Assembly: GCA_910589425.1 (NCBI GenBank) | Contig: CAJUSZ010000007.1 | Coordinates: 1-64,000, forward strand | DNA length: 64,000 nucleotides | Direction of reading: 5' to 3' | DNA from: an uncultured Muribaculaceae bacterium | Lineage (GTDB): Bacteria; Bacteroidota; Bacteroidia; Bacteroidales; Muribaculaceae | In this document: positions 52,506-61,696 of the stretch, one piece after another | How the letters are laid out: each line of letters begins with the position of its first letter | How positions within the stretch are numbered: position 1 is the first letter of the stretch | Notes under the pieces: generated by a model | The model's input: the letters and a program-made list of their open reading frames with translations, nothing else | Database searches by the model: none | What the model was told of the DNA's origin: nothing | Position numbers and translations under genes: made by a program

Positions 52506-52919
52506 ATGAGAACACTTTTGAAGATATTGTCGGTCGCAGGACTGGCGCTCATCATGGCAGTGTCTCCAGCCGGAGCAAAGAGCAAGAAGTCAGGCGGCGA
52601 CGCGAAGATAAAGTTTACCGAGCGGTCATACGACTTCGGTCTCATCGACGAGAACGGCGGTCCCGTCAGCCATGAGTTTGAATTCATCAACGAGGGCAAC
52701 GGCAATCTCGTTATCAGCGATGTCCGCACCCAGTGCGGCTGCACCCGCCCGGAATATCCAAAAAATCCCATAGCGCCCGGAAAGAAAGGGAAGATAAGGA
52801 TCACGTTCCTCCCGCAGGGACGTCCCGGAAGCCTGAACAAGACGGCCACGGTCTACACCAACGGCAAGCCTTCGAAAAGCCAGATCCAGATAAAAGGCCG
52901 TGTGGCTCCCAAGAAATGA
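52506..52919 (+). CDS. DUF1573 secreted protein (first of a pair)
   Basis: 137 aa with a signal peptide to about residue 22. One DUF1573 domain: KFTERSYDFGLIDENGGPVSHEFEFINEGNGNLVISDVRTQCGCTRPEYPKNPIAPGKKGKI. The CGCT motif and beta-sandwich are the family's hallmarks. Function unknown; it may be an Ig-like periplasmic binding domain. The next gene overlaps its stop (ATGA). Confidence 0.8.
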   Translation: MRTLLKILSVAGLALIMAVSPAGAKSKKSGGDAKIKFTERSYDFGLIDENGGPVSHEFEFINEGNGNLVISDVRTQCGCTRPEYPKNPIAPGKKGKIRITFLPQGRPGSLNKTATVYTNGKPSKSQIQIKGRVAPKK

Positions 52920-53983
52920 GGAATGATCGTCTGCTGACCGTTGCCTTGCTTCTTGCGTTGGCCTCCATTTGTGCTAATGCCGAAATCAAGTGGCTTGCCA
53001 CGGACTATGATTTCGGCACGATGAAAGAGGTGGCCGGACCCAAGACCGGAAGTGTGAGGTTTGTCAACACGGGAACCGAGCCGACGGTGATCAATCAGGT
53101 GCGTCCGAGTTGCGGATGTACTGGAGCCGACTATACCGACGGCCCGATCCAGCCGGGCGACACAGCCACGGTCAGTTTCACATACAATCCAGCGGGACGT
53201 CCGGGCCGGTTTGAGAAGACTGTGAAAGTCTATACCGGTGCGGACAATGACCGGACGGTCATCACAATCCGGGGAACAGTGATCGGTGCGCCGGAGACGC
53301 TTACCGCTTCCTATCCTGTCGAGGCCGGCCCTCTCAGGCTCTCGTCGCGGATTCTGGCTGCCGGCGACGTGCGCTACGGCACTGCGCGCCATCTGTTCCT
53401 GCAGGGATATAATCAGAGTCCGGACACGATTTATCCGGCCTGGAACCATCCGTCGCGATCGTTGAGTCTCGGTATCTCGGACCGTGCGGTGGCTCCCGGC
53501 GACGGCGTTACATTCAGCGTATATTTCAACAGCCGGGAGGGTGAGATGCCGGGTACGGTGGTCTATCCGATAGAGATCGTGAGCGATACAGCCCGCGCCG
53601 ATCAGGCACGGACCACTGTGGAATTCAGGGCCAACGTTGTCCCCGATGCATCCGGCCCGGGTGCTTCAGATCTCGCCGACGCACCGTCAATCTCGCTGAC
53701 TCCCTCGCATGTGGATCTCGGCACGGTAGGCGACCGGGCGGACTTCGGTTTTGTGGTCAGCAATACCGGCCGCGGCAATCTCCATCTGAAACGTATGCAG
53801 GGAGAGGGGATAACGATGAAACGTTATCCGGTGGCGCTGAAACCTGGCAAGAAAGGTGAATGCAAAGGCTCCGTTCGTCTCGACGGCCGGGATCCCGGGC
53901 CTTTTGTGATCAATCTCCAGATAGTGAGCGATGATCCGGTTCATCCTCTCACGATAGTGAGGATAGCAGGAATCAAGGAATGA
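52916..53983 (+). CDS. DUF1573-containing protein (second of a pair)
   Basis: 355 aa. Signal peptide LLTVALLLALASICANA. N-terminal DUF1573 domain (WLATDYDFGTMKEVAGPKTGSVRFVNTGTEPTVINQVRPSCGCTGADY) similar to its neighbour's, then a ~100-residue region without a clear family and a C-terminal Ig/DUF1573-like segment (HVDLGTVGDRADFGFVVSNTGRGNLHLKR). Starts at 52916 by overlap with the upstream stop. It probably arose by duplication of the first gene. Function unknown. Confidence 0.75.
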   Translation: MRNDRLLTVALLLALASICANAEIKWLATDYDFGTMKEVAGPKTGSVRFVNTGTEPTVINQVRPSCGCTGADYTDGPIQPGDTATVSFTYNPAGRPGRFEKTVKVYTGADNDRTVITIRGTVIGAPETLTASYPVEAGPLRLSSRILAAGDVRYGTARHLFLQGYNQSPDTIYPAWNHPSRSLSLGISDRAVAPGDGVTFSVYFNSREGEMPGTVVYPIEIVSDTARADQARTTVEFRANVVPDASGPGASDLADAPSISLTPSHVDLGTVGDRADFGFVVSNTGRGNLHLKRMQGEGITMKRYPVALKPGKKGECKGSVRLDGRDPGPFVINLQIVSDDPVHPLTIVRIAGIKE

Positions 53984-54031
53984 TTAGTCCATAAGTAAAA
54001 ACAAAGATAAGAAGAATACCATAATAGAATC

Positions 54032-55141
54032 ATGGCACAGCTCGAACATCCTGAAAACGATGACCAGTATAAGGGACTTCAAGTGAACAGCGGCGTGTCG
54101 TCGCAACCCACAGTCAATCCATATCTGAAACTCCGCCCGCGCCGTCGCCGCGTGCTTACGGCCTCCGACTATGTTGAGGGAATAGTGAAGCGCGACGTAA
54201 GCATCCTGGGCCAGGCCGTAACCCTTATCGAGAGTACGGCCGACGAGCATCAGGCCCTGGCGCAGGAAGTGATAGAGAAATGCCTGCCCTATGCAGGAGC
54301 TTCGCGCCGTATCGGCATCACCGGAGTGCCCGGTGCAGGCAAATCGACATCGATCGATGTGTTCGGACTCCACGTGCTTCGTCAGGGGCATCGCCTCGCC
54401 GTGCTTGCTATCGACCCGTCGAGCGAGCGCACCCGCGGATCGATTCTCGGAGACAAGACCCGCATGGAGAAACTGTCGCAGGAGAAAGACGCCTTTATCC
54501 GTCCTTCCCCGTCGGCCGGATCCCTCGGTGGTGTGGCGCGTAAGACACGCGAGACAATAGTGCTATGCGAGGCCGCAGGATATGACACGATTTTTGTGGA
54601 GACCGTCGGTGTCGGACAAAGCGAGACAGCGGTACACTCGATGGTGGACTTTTTTCTGCTTATCCAGCTCGCCGGTACAGGAGACGAGCTTCAGGGAATC
54701 AAGCGCGGAATCATGGAGATGGCCGACGGAATCGTCATCAACAAATGCGACGGCGACAACATAGACCGCGCCAAGCTTGCCGCAGCCCAATTCCGCAACG
54801 CGCTCCATCTGTTTCCGCCCACGCCGAGCAAATGGGTGCCGGAAGTGCTGACCTACAGTGGATATTTCGAAATTGACATCGACAAGGTCTGGGATATGAT
54901 AGACCGCTATTTCGAATATGTGAAAGGCACCGGCTATTTTGACGTGAAACGCCAGCAGCAGGCCAAATACTGGATGGTGGAGACGATCAACGAGCATCTC
55001 CGCAGCAACTTCTATCATCAGCCTGAGGTGAGGGCGCTTCTCGAGCAGAAAGAGCTGCGGGTCCTCAACAACGAGCAGTCGTCGTTCACAGCGGCAAAAG
55101 ATGTACTCGACTTTTATTTTGAACAAATGCGCAACCGCTGA
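54032..55141 (+). CDS. meaB: Methylmalonyl-CoA mutase-associated GTPase
   Basis: 369 aa G3E-family P-loop GTPase. Walker A GVPGAGKS at 98-105, then IDPSSERTRGSILGDKTRME, DTIFVETVGVGQSE (G3) and NKCD (G4). It guards the B12-dependent methylmalonyl-CoA mutase, loading cofactor and replacing damaged cobalamin. Mutase genes are not in the window. It follows the DUF1573 pair by 48 bases. Confidence 0.92.
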   Translation: MAQLEHPENDDQYKGLQVNSGVSSQPTVNPYLKLRPRRRRVLTASDYVEGIVKRDVSILGQAVTLIESTADEHQALAQEVIEKCLPYAGASRRIGITGVPGAGKSTSIDVFGLHVLRQGHRLAVLAIDPSSERTRGSILGDKTRMEKLSQEKDAFIRPSPSAGSLGGVARKTRETIVLCEAAGYDTIFVETVGVGQSETAVHSMVDFFLLIQLAGTGDELQGIKRGIMEMADGIVINKCDGDNIDRAKLAAAQFRNALHLFPPTPSKWVPEVLTYSGYFEIDIDKVWDMIDRYFEYVKGTGYFDVKRQQQAKYWMVETINEHLRSNFYHQPEVRALLEQKELRVLNNEQSSFTAAKDVLDFYFEQMRNR

Positions 55142-55169
55142 CAGCTGATCCATTCGGCTTCTGCGGCCG

Positions 55170-55197
55170 GCGGACTCCGCTTCAAACCGGAGTCCGC
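55170..55197 (+). terminator. Hairpin after meaB
   Basis: GCGGACTCCG pairs with CGGAGTCCGC (ten pairs, eight-base loop). The U tract is poor (GCAATAATTCC). It separates meaB from the second polysaccharide locus. Confidence 0.5.
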
Positions 55198-55277
55198 GCA
55201 ATAATTCCAATACCAGAGACGTTATACTTCCTGACACGCGGCATGCCGTGTGTCGAAATTCAGACAAACCGAAACTC

Positions 55278-56081
55278 ATGAAAATTACAGCCAAGCTATT
55301 CCTGTTGATTTCCATCGGTCTGCTCCTTGCAGGCTGCAAATCGTCCAATCTCGCGTATTTCAGTGATGTATCGACCACAGACGGTGCCATAGCGATCCCG
55401 ACCATCGACATCAAGATCGAACCGGAAGATGAGCTTCTCATCAACGTCAGTTCGGAAGTGCCCGAGGCCACAGCCGTCTATAATCTGGGATTCAACAATG
55501 TAGCCATGTCGTCGGATATCAAGAACAGTAACGTCTCCCTTCAGAGGCAGACCTACAAGGTAGACTCGAAAGGCGACATAATGTTTCCCGTACTCGGACG
55601 CATTCACGTCGAGGGAATGACAACCACCCAGCTTGCCGAGGATCTCACACGCCGCATCGCCGCCGACGTGGAGGCGCCGTTCGTGAGGGTAGAGCTTGTG
55701 AACTTCAATGTCGACGTGATGGGAGAGGTGCTTCAGCCCGGCCGTTACCGTTTCGAAACCCAGAAAGTCTCGGTTCTCGACGCGCTTGCGTCGGCCGGCG
55801 ACATGACCGTCTTCGGCAAGCGCGACCGTGTTACCGTGTGGCGGCGTGAAAACGGACAGGTAACCTACCATCAGCTCAATCTCAATGATTCCAAAAGCCA
55901 TTCGTCTCCATATTTCTATCTGAAACAGAACGATGTGGTCTATGTCGAGCCGTCGGCGGCGCGTGCCGGCCAGGCAGACTACAATCAGAACAATTCCTAT
56001 AAGGTCAGTGTGATTTCAGCTGTGGTGAGCGGCATCTCCGTGATAACCTCGCTCGTGATCGCGCTTGTGATCAACAAATGA
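55278..56081 (+). CDS. Wza-like polysaccharide export lipoprotein (second locus)
   Basis: 267 aa. Lipobox LLAGC, Cys20. Poly_export domain (IKIEPEDELLINVSSEV), SLBB domain (VDVMGEVLQPGRYRFETQKVSVLDALASAGDM), one C-terminal membrane helix. Same plan as the Wza of the first locus (277 aa) but clearly divergent, so it serves a separate polymer. ATG at 55278 gives a regular signal peptide. Starts the second polysaccharide gene run. Confidence 0.88.
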   Translation: MKITAKLFLLISIGLLLAGCKSSNLAYFSDVSTTDGAIAIPTIDIKIEPEDELLINVSSEVPEATAVYNLGFNNVAMSSDIKNSNVSLQRQTYKVDSKGDIMFPVLGRIHVEGMTTTQLAEDLTRRIAADVEAPFVRVELVNFNVDVMGEVLQPGRYRFETQKVSVLDALASAGDMTVFGKRDRVTVWRRENGQVTYHQLNLNDSKSHSSPYFYLKQNDVVYVEPSAARAGQADYNQNNSYKVSVISAVVSGISVITSLVIALVINK

Positions 56082-56112
56082 TAACCCCCAGCCAGATTCA
56101 AAACCATCAATC

Positions 56113-57732
56113 ATGGATACCAACGAACGCCTGAAGCAGGAGAAGAGCAGAATAGACATCACCAATTCAGTGAAATCTTTCACCAGATACTGGTGGGTCT
56201 ATCTTGTCTCGTTCGCTTTTTTTATCACGCTGGCCGTGATCTATGTCAAGGTCAAGGCTCCGGTCTATGACATAAGCGCGAAGATAATACTCAATGACAA
56301 CGACGATCTTGGCAAGAGCAATCTCGGAGGTCTCGGCTCGCTGATGGCCTCATTCTCCATCGGGGGAGCCGGAGGAAAATATGTGGAGGATGAAATCGTG
56401 CGAATGCGCAGCCACAGCAACGAGATTGAACTGATCAAGAGATTGAGACTCAATGAACAGTATTCGTCGAAAAAGGAATTTATGGCTCAGAGAATCACGT
56501 ATTTCAATGATTCTCCGCTCATGGTCTATATCCCCGAAAGCATACTTGACACGATCTCGGTTACATCAAAGTTCGAGATCAAGGTGAGCCCTGACGGATC
56601 CAAGGCCGACATAGAGGTCAAGCAGAAGAAAGATGTAACCTACTCCCGCAAAGGGGTGGCTTTGCCGGCCGATGTCCGCACGCCTTACGGCACGTTCAGG
56701 GTTTCGACCACATCCTTTTTCAAGCCCGGGAAGGATGACCTCAATATGCGTGTGATAATCTCCAGTCCCAACGTAACGGTCAAGAGTCTCGCCAAGAATA
56801 TCAAGGCGAGGACCCCGAGCAAGAAATCCGGACTTGTGCTTCTCTCATACAAGGATGTCAACACCGAGCGCGGTTGTGCCGTACTCGACGGCCTGGTGGA
56901 GATCTACAATGAGAACAGTCTTGCCGACACCCGCCGTCAGGCACAGGCGGCAGTGGATTTCATCAAGAACAGACTTGAGAAACTCTATTCCGAACTTGAG
57001 ACGAGCGAGCAGAGCATCGAATCCTACAAGCGCACCAATGGAATTGTAGATCCCGAGGTCGAGGCTGAGTATATTTTCAAGAAAAAACAGCTTGCCGAGT
57101 CAGGTGTGATAGAATATGAGACGCAGGCATCGGTGTTGCGTATGGTGATCGACTTCCTCAAATCCGAGTCAAACCGCTATTCTCTCATCCCGTTTGCGGC
57201 CGATATGCCCAAAGAACCCCTTGAAGAGTACAACAAGCTCGTCATGGAGCGTCTGCGCCTTCAGGAGAACGCCAGAGGCAACAATGCCGCTTTCAAGACG
57301 CTGTCAGCGCAGATAGACGCCATGCGTTCGAATCTGATCTCGTCGCTCGAGCGTCAGCTCGCCGCGGCCAACATCGCGATTGCGGACATGAAGCGTTCGG
57401 ATGCCTCCACATCGAGCCGGATCGCGGATTATCCTTCGATGGAAAAAGACCTTCTGTCGCTCTACCGCGATCAGAAGATCAAGAATCAGATCTATGCCTA
57501 TCTGCTTCAGAAACTCGAGGAGAGCGAGCTGAAACTTTCCCGCGACATCACGGTTGGCAAGACTGTGGATGCGGCATATCCCGACACAGATCCTTCCTCG
57601 CCTAAAAAATCAATGGTGCTTATCGGTGCGGCTTTCGGATCGGTGGTCGTGGCCTATGCCGGACTGATGCTTTGGATGAGACTCTGCTCCATGATGAAGG
57701 CCGCGCGCACCCGCAAGACCAAGAAAGACTGA
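56113..57732 (+). CDS. Wzz-type chain-length determinant without kinase domain
   Basis: 539 aa. Membrane helix near 30-52 (WWVYLVSFAFFITLAVIYV), a long periplasmic coiled-coil region, and a second helix near the end (SMVLIGAAFGSVVVAYAGLML), then a basic tail. It lacks the Walker motifs and tyrosine tail of Wzc. Chain length would be controlled without its own kinase, or with a kinase acting in trans. It is 31 bases after the Wza gene. Confidence 0.85.
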   Translation: MDTNERLKQEKSRIDITNSVKSFTRYWWVYLVSFAFFITLAVIYVKVKAPVYDISAKIILNDNDDLGKSNLGGLGSLMASFSIGGAGGKYVEDEIVRMRSHSNEIELIKRLRLNEQYSSKKEFMAQRITYFNDSPLMVYIPESILDTISVTSKFEIKVSPDGSKADIEVKQKKDVTYSRKGVALPADVRTPYGTFRVSTTSFFKPGKDDLNMRVIISSPNVTVKSLAKNIKARTPSKKSGLVLLSYKDVNTERGCAVLDGLVEIYNENSLADTRRQAQAAVDFIKNRLEKLYSELETSEQSIESYKRTNGIVDPEVEAEYIFKKKQLAESGVIEYETQASVLRMVIDFLKSESNRYSLIPFAADMPKEPLEEYNKLVMERLRLQENARGNNAAFKTLSAQIDAMRSNLISSLERQLAAANIAIADMKRSDASTSSRIADYPSMEKDLLSLYRDQKIKNQIYAYLLQKLEESELKLSRDITVGKTVDAAYPDTDPSSPKKSMVLIGAAFGSVVVAYAGLMLWMRLCSMMKAARTRKTKKD

Positions 57733-57765
57733 ACAGATCCACTGTCCGCATCATATCTCAACCGG

Positions 57766-59190
57766 ATGAACACCGAATCACGGGTCTATTTTTCTAAGGG
57801 AAAACTGGTCATTCTGTGGCTGATTTTCTCGCTGTGGCTGCTTGGAGCGTATCCGTTCCTGTTTCAGCTCCTGTTTTCATACGAGGCATTCCAGTCGGCC
57901 GACGGGCGCCTGATGCCCCTGTTTGAGCTGGCCTTCATTCTGCTCGGAGGCGTGCTGTGTCTGAAGAACAGGGCCGACATGGCTGTGGCGGGCTCGTTCG
58001 TGCTGCTTGCTTTCGTCAGCACCGTGATTGTCAACGAACGGCCGTTGTCGGACTGGATCAACGGAATCCGCTTCTATGTCCCGCTGCTCTTCATGCTCCC
58101 CATCATACGCTACGCCATGGCCACGGAAGCCAGACGCGACTACTTCATGGAACTTATGGACCGTTCGCTCTATCTGTTCCTGTGGCTTCAGGGGCCGTGC
58201 ATGATCTATCAGCTCATTACTATGGGAGGCTGGGACTACGGAGGCGGGTCGCTCGGAGTGTTCCAGTCGGGCATCATCTCGGAGCTGATATATATGATCT
58301 CGTTCTATCTCATGATAAGGCGGTGGGACATGTCGAAAGGCTATTTCACCAACATAGCCTGCAACTGGATCCTCGTCTTTCTGCTGTATCCGTCATTCTT
58401 GAACGAGACGAAATCCTCGTTTCTGTTCATGCTCATGTATTTCGTCTTTCTCATGCCGCTCAACAGGCGGACACTCAAGACGCTTGCCATCATGATCCCG
58501 GTAACGGCCGTGGCAATGTGGGCTTTCATCTATGTCTACAATTCATTGTATGGCAACAAGGTGCAGTCGCGTGATACATTCAGTCTCGAATATCTCGACT
58601 GGTATGTACTCGGTGATGCCGCGGATCTCGAGATGATGGAGCTGGCGTATGAGGCTACTGATTTCGACGAGGAGGTCGATTTCCAGCGCGGACTCAAAAT
58701 GGCGGCGGTTCCCTGGATCATGGAGGATCAGAAACGCGACGGTGTGTGGATATTCGGCAACGGGGTCGGGATCCTAAAGGGGCATTCGGAAGATGACCCG
58801 TCCGATCTTGGAGGGGAATACAAGTGGCTGTTTCAGGGCACCGCGATGACGCTCCAGATGCTGGTGCTGGAATGCGGCGCACTCGGAGTGGTGTGGCTTA
58901 TCGCAGCCATGATCGTGCTGTTCCACCGTCCGGCATCCATGCCGAAGAAGCGGAACCGCAACCGCCAGATGTATGGTTTCCTTGTGTCGATGCTCGTGGC
59001 GGTGCTTTTCTACAATACCTCGATGAATATCATAATCTTCGGGATCATATACTATTATATGTCGTTTCTTTGTTCAAGATGGAGCTACACGGATAATCTC
59101 GGGAATATCACCCCGGGCGCTCCGATGCTCCAGCTCGGAGGGATATTCACTAAGGTGAGATATCCTCGTGTCAACACAGACAAGCAATGA
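57766..59190 (+). CDS. Wzy-like polysaccharide polymerase (membrane protein)
   Basis: 474 aa, about 11 membrane helices. A large loop near residues 260-350 (YNSLYGNKVQSRDTFSLEYLDWYV ... GNGVGILKGH) is the position of the polymerase active site. The sequence is not close to the two Wzy-like proteins of the first locus. Called by context (between Wzz and a glycosyltransferase gene) and topology. Its stop overlaps the next start by four bases. Confidence 0.65.
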   Translation: MNTESRVYFSKGKLVILWLIFSLWLLGAYPFLFQLLFSYEAFQSADGRLMPLFELAFILLGGVLCLKNRADMAVAGSFVLLAFVSTVIVNERPLSDWINGIRFYVPLLFMLPIIRYAMATEARRDYFMELMDRSLYLFLWLQGPCMIYQLITMGGWDYGGGSLGVFQSGIISELIYMISFYLMIRRWDMSKGYFTNIACNWILVFLLYPSFLNETKSSFLFMLMYFVFLMPLNRRTLKTLAIMIPVTAVAMWAFIYVYNSLYGNKVQSRDTFSLEYLDWYVLGDAADLEMMELAYEATDFDEEVDFQRGLKMAAVPWIMEDQKRDGVWIFGNGVGILKGHSEDDPSDLGGEYKWLFQGTAMTLQMLVLECGALGVVWLIAAMIVLFHRPASMPKKRNRNRQMYGFLVSMLVAVLFYNTSMNIIIFGIIYYYMSFLCSRWSYTDNLGNITPGAPMLQLGGIFTKVRYPRVNTDKQ

Positions 59191-60392
59191 AGATCCTGAT
59201 CGTAAATAAATTCTTCTATCCCCGGGGCGGAGACTGCATCGTGGCGATGGCCACACGCAGGCTTCTGACCGAGCGCGGCCATGACGTGAAGGTCTTCGCG
59301 ATGGATTATCCGCATAACGATCCTTGTGCCGATGCGTCGGGCTATGCTTCCCGGGTGGAATTCGGGGGATCGCTGGTGTCGAAATGGCGCGCGCTGCAGC
59401 GGCTTCTCGGATATGGAGACATAAGAAAGTCTGTCGACAAGGTTCTCGACAGTTTCCGTCCCGATGTGGTGCATCTCCATAATATCCATTCCTATCTCTC
59501 TCCGATAGTGGGGGAAATGGCCCACAGGCGTGGCATACGGGTGGTGTGGACTCTTCATGACTACAAGCTTCTTTGTCCGGCTTATTCCTGCCGGCGTCCT
59601 TCAGGAGAGAACTGCGAGGACTGTTTTGGCGGGAAACTCGGGGTGGTCCGTCATGGATGCATGAAAGGAAGCACCTTGCAGAGCCTCATGGCCGATATCG
59701 AGGCCCGGGTGTGGAATAGGAAACGGATGGAGCGTTTCACCGATTGCTTCATCGCCCCCAGCGAATTCATGCGCAACAAAATGATGGAGGGTGGTTTTCC
59801 CCGCCGAAAACTGGCCACTATATGCAATTTCATTGATCCTGTGAAGCTCGATCTGATCTCGCGGTGCGGGGTGGAGGAATGTCCTGATGATTATTTCTGC
59901 TATGTGGGCCGTCTCTCCGATGAGAAAGGGACAGAGACGATGCTTTCCGCGGCGGCTGAGTCCGGTGTGGAATTGCGTGTGGCCGGCGACGGTCCGCTTC
60001 TTGAAGGGATGAAGCGGCGGTTCGCATCAAACAGAAATATAGTCTTTCTCGGTCATCTCGACCGGGAGGAAGTCGTGGGGCTGCTGCGTAAGGCCAAAGC
60101 TTCGGTGCTTCCATCCGAATGGTATGAGAACAATCCTCTCGGAGTGATAGAATCGCTATGTTGCGGCACTCCTGTGATCGGTGCGGATATAGGGGGGATT
60201 CCGGAGCTTCTTGACAGCCCGGATGGCATCACGTTCACGTCGGGCAACGCCGAGGAGCTTACGGGGATATTCCGTGGGTTCGGCCACCGGCGTCCGTTCG
60301 ACCGCGGCTCGATAGCCCGACGGGCCATCGCCCGTTTCAGCCGCGACAGGCACTACGAATTGCTGATGGATGTTTATTCGGGAAAGAATTGA
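59187..60392 (+). CDS. Family 4 glycosyltransferase (second locus)
   Basis: 401 aa. N-terminal KILIVNKFFYPRGGDCIVAM, HLHNIHSYLSP, and a cysteine-rich loop (CPAYSCRRPSGENCEDCFGG) common in this GT4 group; C-terminal donor domain (VLPSEWYENNPLGVIESLCCGTPVIGADIGGIPELL). Adds a sugar to the second polymer's repeat unit. Translationally coupled to the Wzy-like gene. Confidence 0.87.
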   Translation: MKILIVNKFFYPRGGDCIVAMATRRLLTERGHDVKVFAMDYPHNDPCADASGYASRVEFGGSLVSKWRALQRLLGYGDIRKSVDKVLDSFRPDVVHLHNIHSYLSPIVGEMAHRRGIRVVWTLHDYKLLCPAYSCRRPSGENCEDCFGGKLGVVRHGCMKGSTLQSLMADIEARVWNRKRMERFTDCFIAPSEFMRNKMMEGGFPRRKLATICNFIDPVKLDLISRCGVEECPDDYFCYVGRLSDEKGTETMLSAAAESGVELRVAGDGPLLEGMKRRFASNRNIVFLGHLDREEVVGLLRKAKASVLPSEWYENNPLGVIESLCCGTPVIGADIGGIPELLDSPDGITFTSGNAEELTGIFRGFGHRRPFDRGSIARRAIARFSRDRHYELLMDVYSGKN

Positions 60393-60523
60393 ATCCTTCC
60401 GTCTGGCGGACTGAAGATCACTTGTGGTGATATAATGGCAGGATAATGAGTTTCTTAAGCCGAGACTGATTTTTTTGTGTAGCGGAATGGCAATAAAAAG
60501 TCGCTGACTGGCGTTATTTTTGA

Positions 60524-60537
60524 GTAAGCATGCTTAC
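60524..60537. promoter_or_regulatory. Perfect 14-base palindrome before the radical SAM gene
   Basis: GTAAGCATGCTTAC lies just 3' of a TATTTTTG box (60515-60522) that could be a promoter -7 element, though no -33 TTTG fits. The place suits a repressor operator for the radical SAM gene, 59 bases before its ATG. Confidence 0.35.
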
Positions 60538-60595
60538 AGCAATTCTCCTCTATCCATTCCATCCCGCATAGTCTCCCTTGCCGGAGAATGAAATA

Positions 60596-61645
60596 ATGTA
60601 TAGACTGCCGACCGACATATCGATTATCACCACTTACCGCTGTCCGATGCGATGCATGATGTGCAACATCTGGAAGAATCCGACTCAGGTTTCAGAGGAG
60701 ATCAAGCCTCGGGAACTTGAGATGCTTCCGGATTTCAAGTTTGTCAACATCACTGGCGGAGAGCCGTTTGTGCGTGAGGATCTTGAGGAGATAATCGATG
60801 TGATGTTCCGCAAATCGCCGCGCATAGTGATATCCACTTCCGGATGGTTTGACGACCGGGTGATATCGCTTGCCGAGAAATATCCGAAAATAGGGATAAG
60901 GATCTCCATAGAGGGAATGCGCGACAAAAACGATGAATTGCGCGGACGTTCAGGGGGATTCGACAAGGGTTTGGGAATACTGCGTGAACTCAAACGAATG
61001 GGCGTCAAGGATATAGGATTCGGGATCACTGTCAGCAACCACAACAGTTCCGATATGCTCGAGCTTTATTCCCTTTCAAAGGAACTCGGGATGGAATTCG
61101 CCACGGCCGCTTTCCACAATTCGTTCTACTTCCATAAATACGACAATGTGATCACCAACGCGCGGGAAGTTACCGACAACTTCATGCGTCTGATCGACGC
61201 CCAGCTCAAGGAGCCGCATCCCAAGTCCTGGTTCCGCGCATACTTCAATATGGGACTGATCAACTACGTCAACGGCGGACGCCGCCTGCTTCCCTGCGAG
61301 GCAGGAAGCGTGAACTGCTTCCTTGATCCATACGGAGAGATCTATCCCTGCAACGGAATGGAGGAGGGGAAATGGAAACTCTCGATGGGTAACATACGCT
61401 CCGGAAAGAGATTCGAGGAGATATGGAATTCTCCGGAAGCCGACGAAGTGCGCCGCCATGTGGCCAATTGTCCCAAAAACTGCTGGATGGTGGGCACGGT
61501 CAGTCCTGTGATGAAGAAAAACATCCTCAAGCCGGCCTCTTGGGTGATAGCCAACAAGGCCCGTTCGCTTGTCGGACTCAAGCCTGTGCTGAACGCGCAG
61601 ACAAGAGAGTCGGTCATGGCAAACAATGATCAGAAGCAGCGTTGA
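60596..61645 (+). CDS. Radical SAM protein with SPASM-like cluster region
   Basis: 349 aa. CPMRCMMC at 16-23 is the CxxxCxxC binding the SAM-cleaving [4Fe-4S] cluster; ITGGEPFVREDL is the GGEP SAM-binding motif. The C-terminal cysteines (LPCEAGSVNCFLDPYGEIYPCNG, then ANCPKNCWM) form a SPASM/twitch-like auxiliary cluster site. It starts at ATG 60596; an upstream TTG start is less likely. Radical SAM/SPASM enzymes modify peptides, but members in polysaccharide loci of Bacteroidetes may alter sugars or lipids. Its substrate here is unknown. Two glycosyltransferase genes follow. Confidence 0.85.
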   Translation: MYRLPTDISIITTYRCPMRCMMCNIWKNPTQVSEEIKPRELEMLPDFKFVNITGGEPFVREDLEEIIDVMFRKSPRIVISTSGWFDDRVISLAEKYPKIGIRISIEGMRDKNDELRGRSGGFDKGLGILRELKRMGVKDIGFGITVSNHNSSDMLELYSLSKELGMEFATAAFHNSFYFHKYDNVITNAREVTDNFMRLIDAQLKEPHPKSWFRAYFNMGLINYVNGGRRLLPCEAGSVNCFLDPYGEIYPCNGMEEGKWKLSMGNIRSGKRFEEIWNSPEADEVRRHVANCPKNCWMVGTVSPVMKKNILKPASWVIANKARSLVGLKPVLNAQTRESVMANNDQKQR

Positions 61646-61696
61646 CGGCACATCTGACACACGCTGCCCAAACATCGTTACATCCACATTCCTGAT

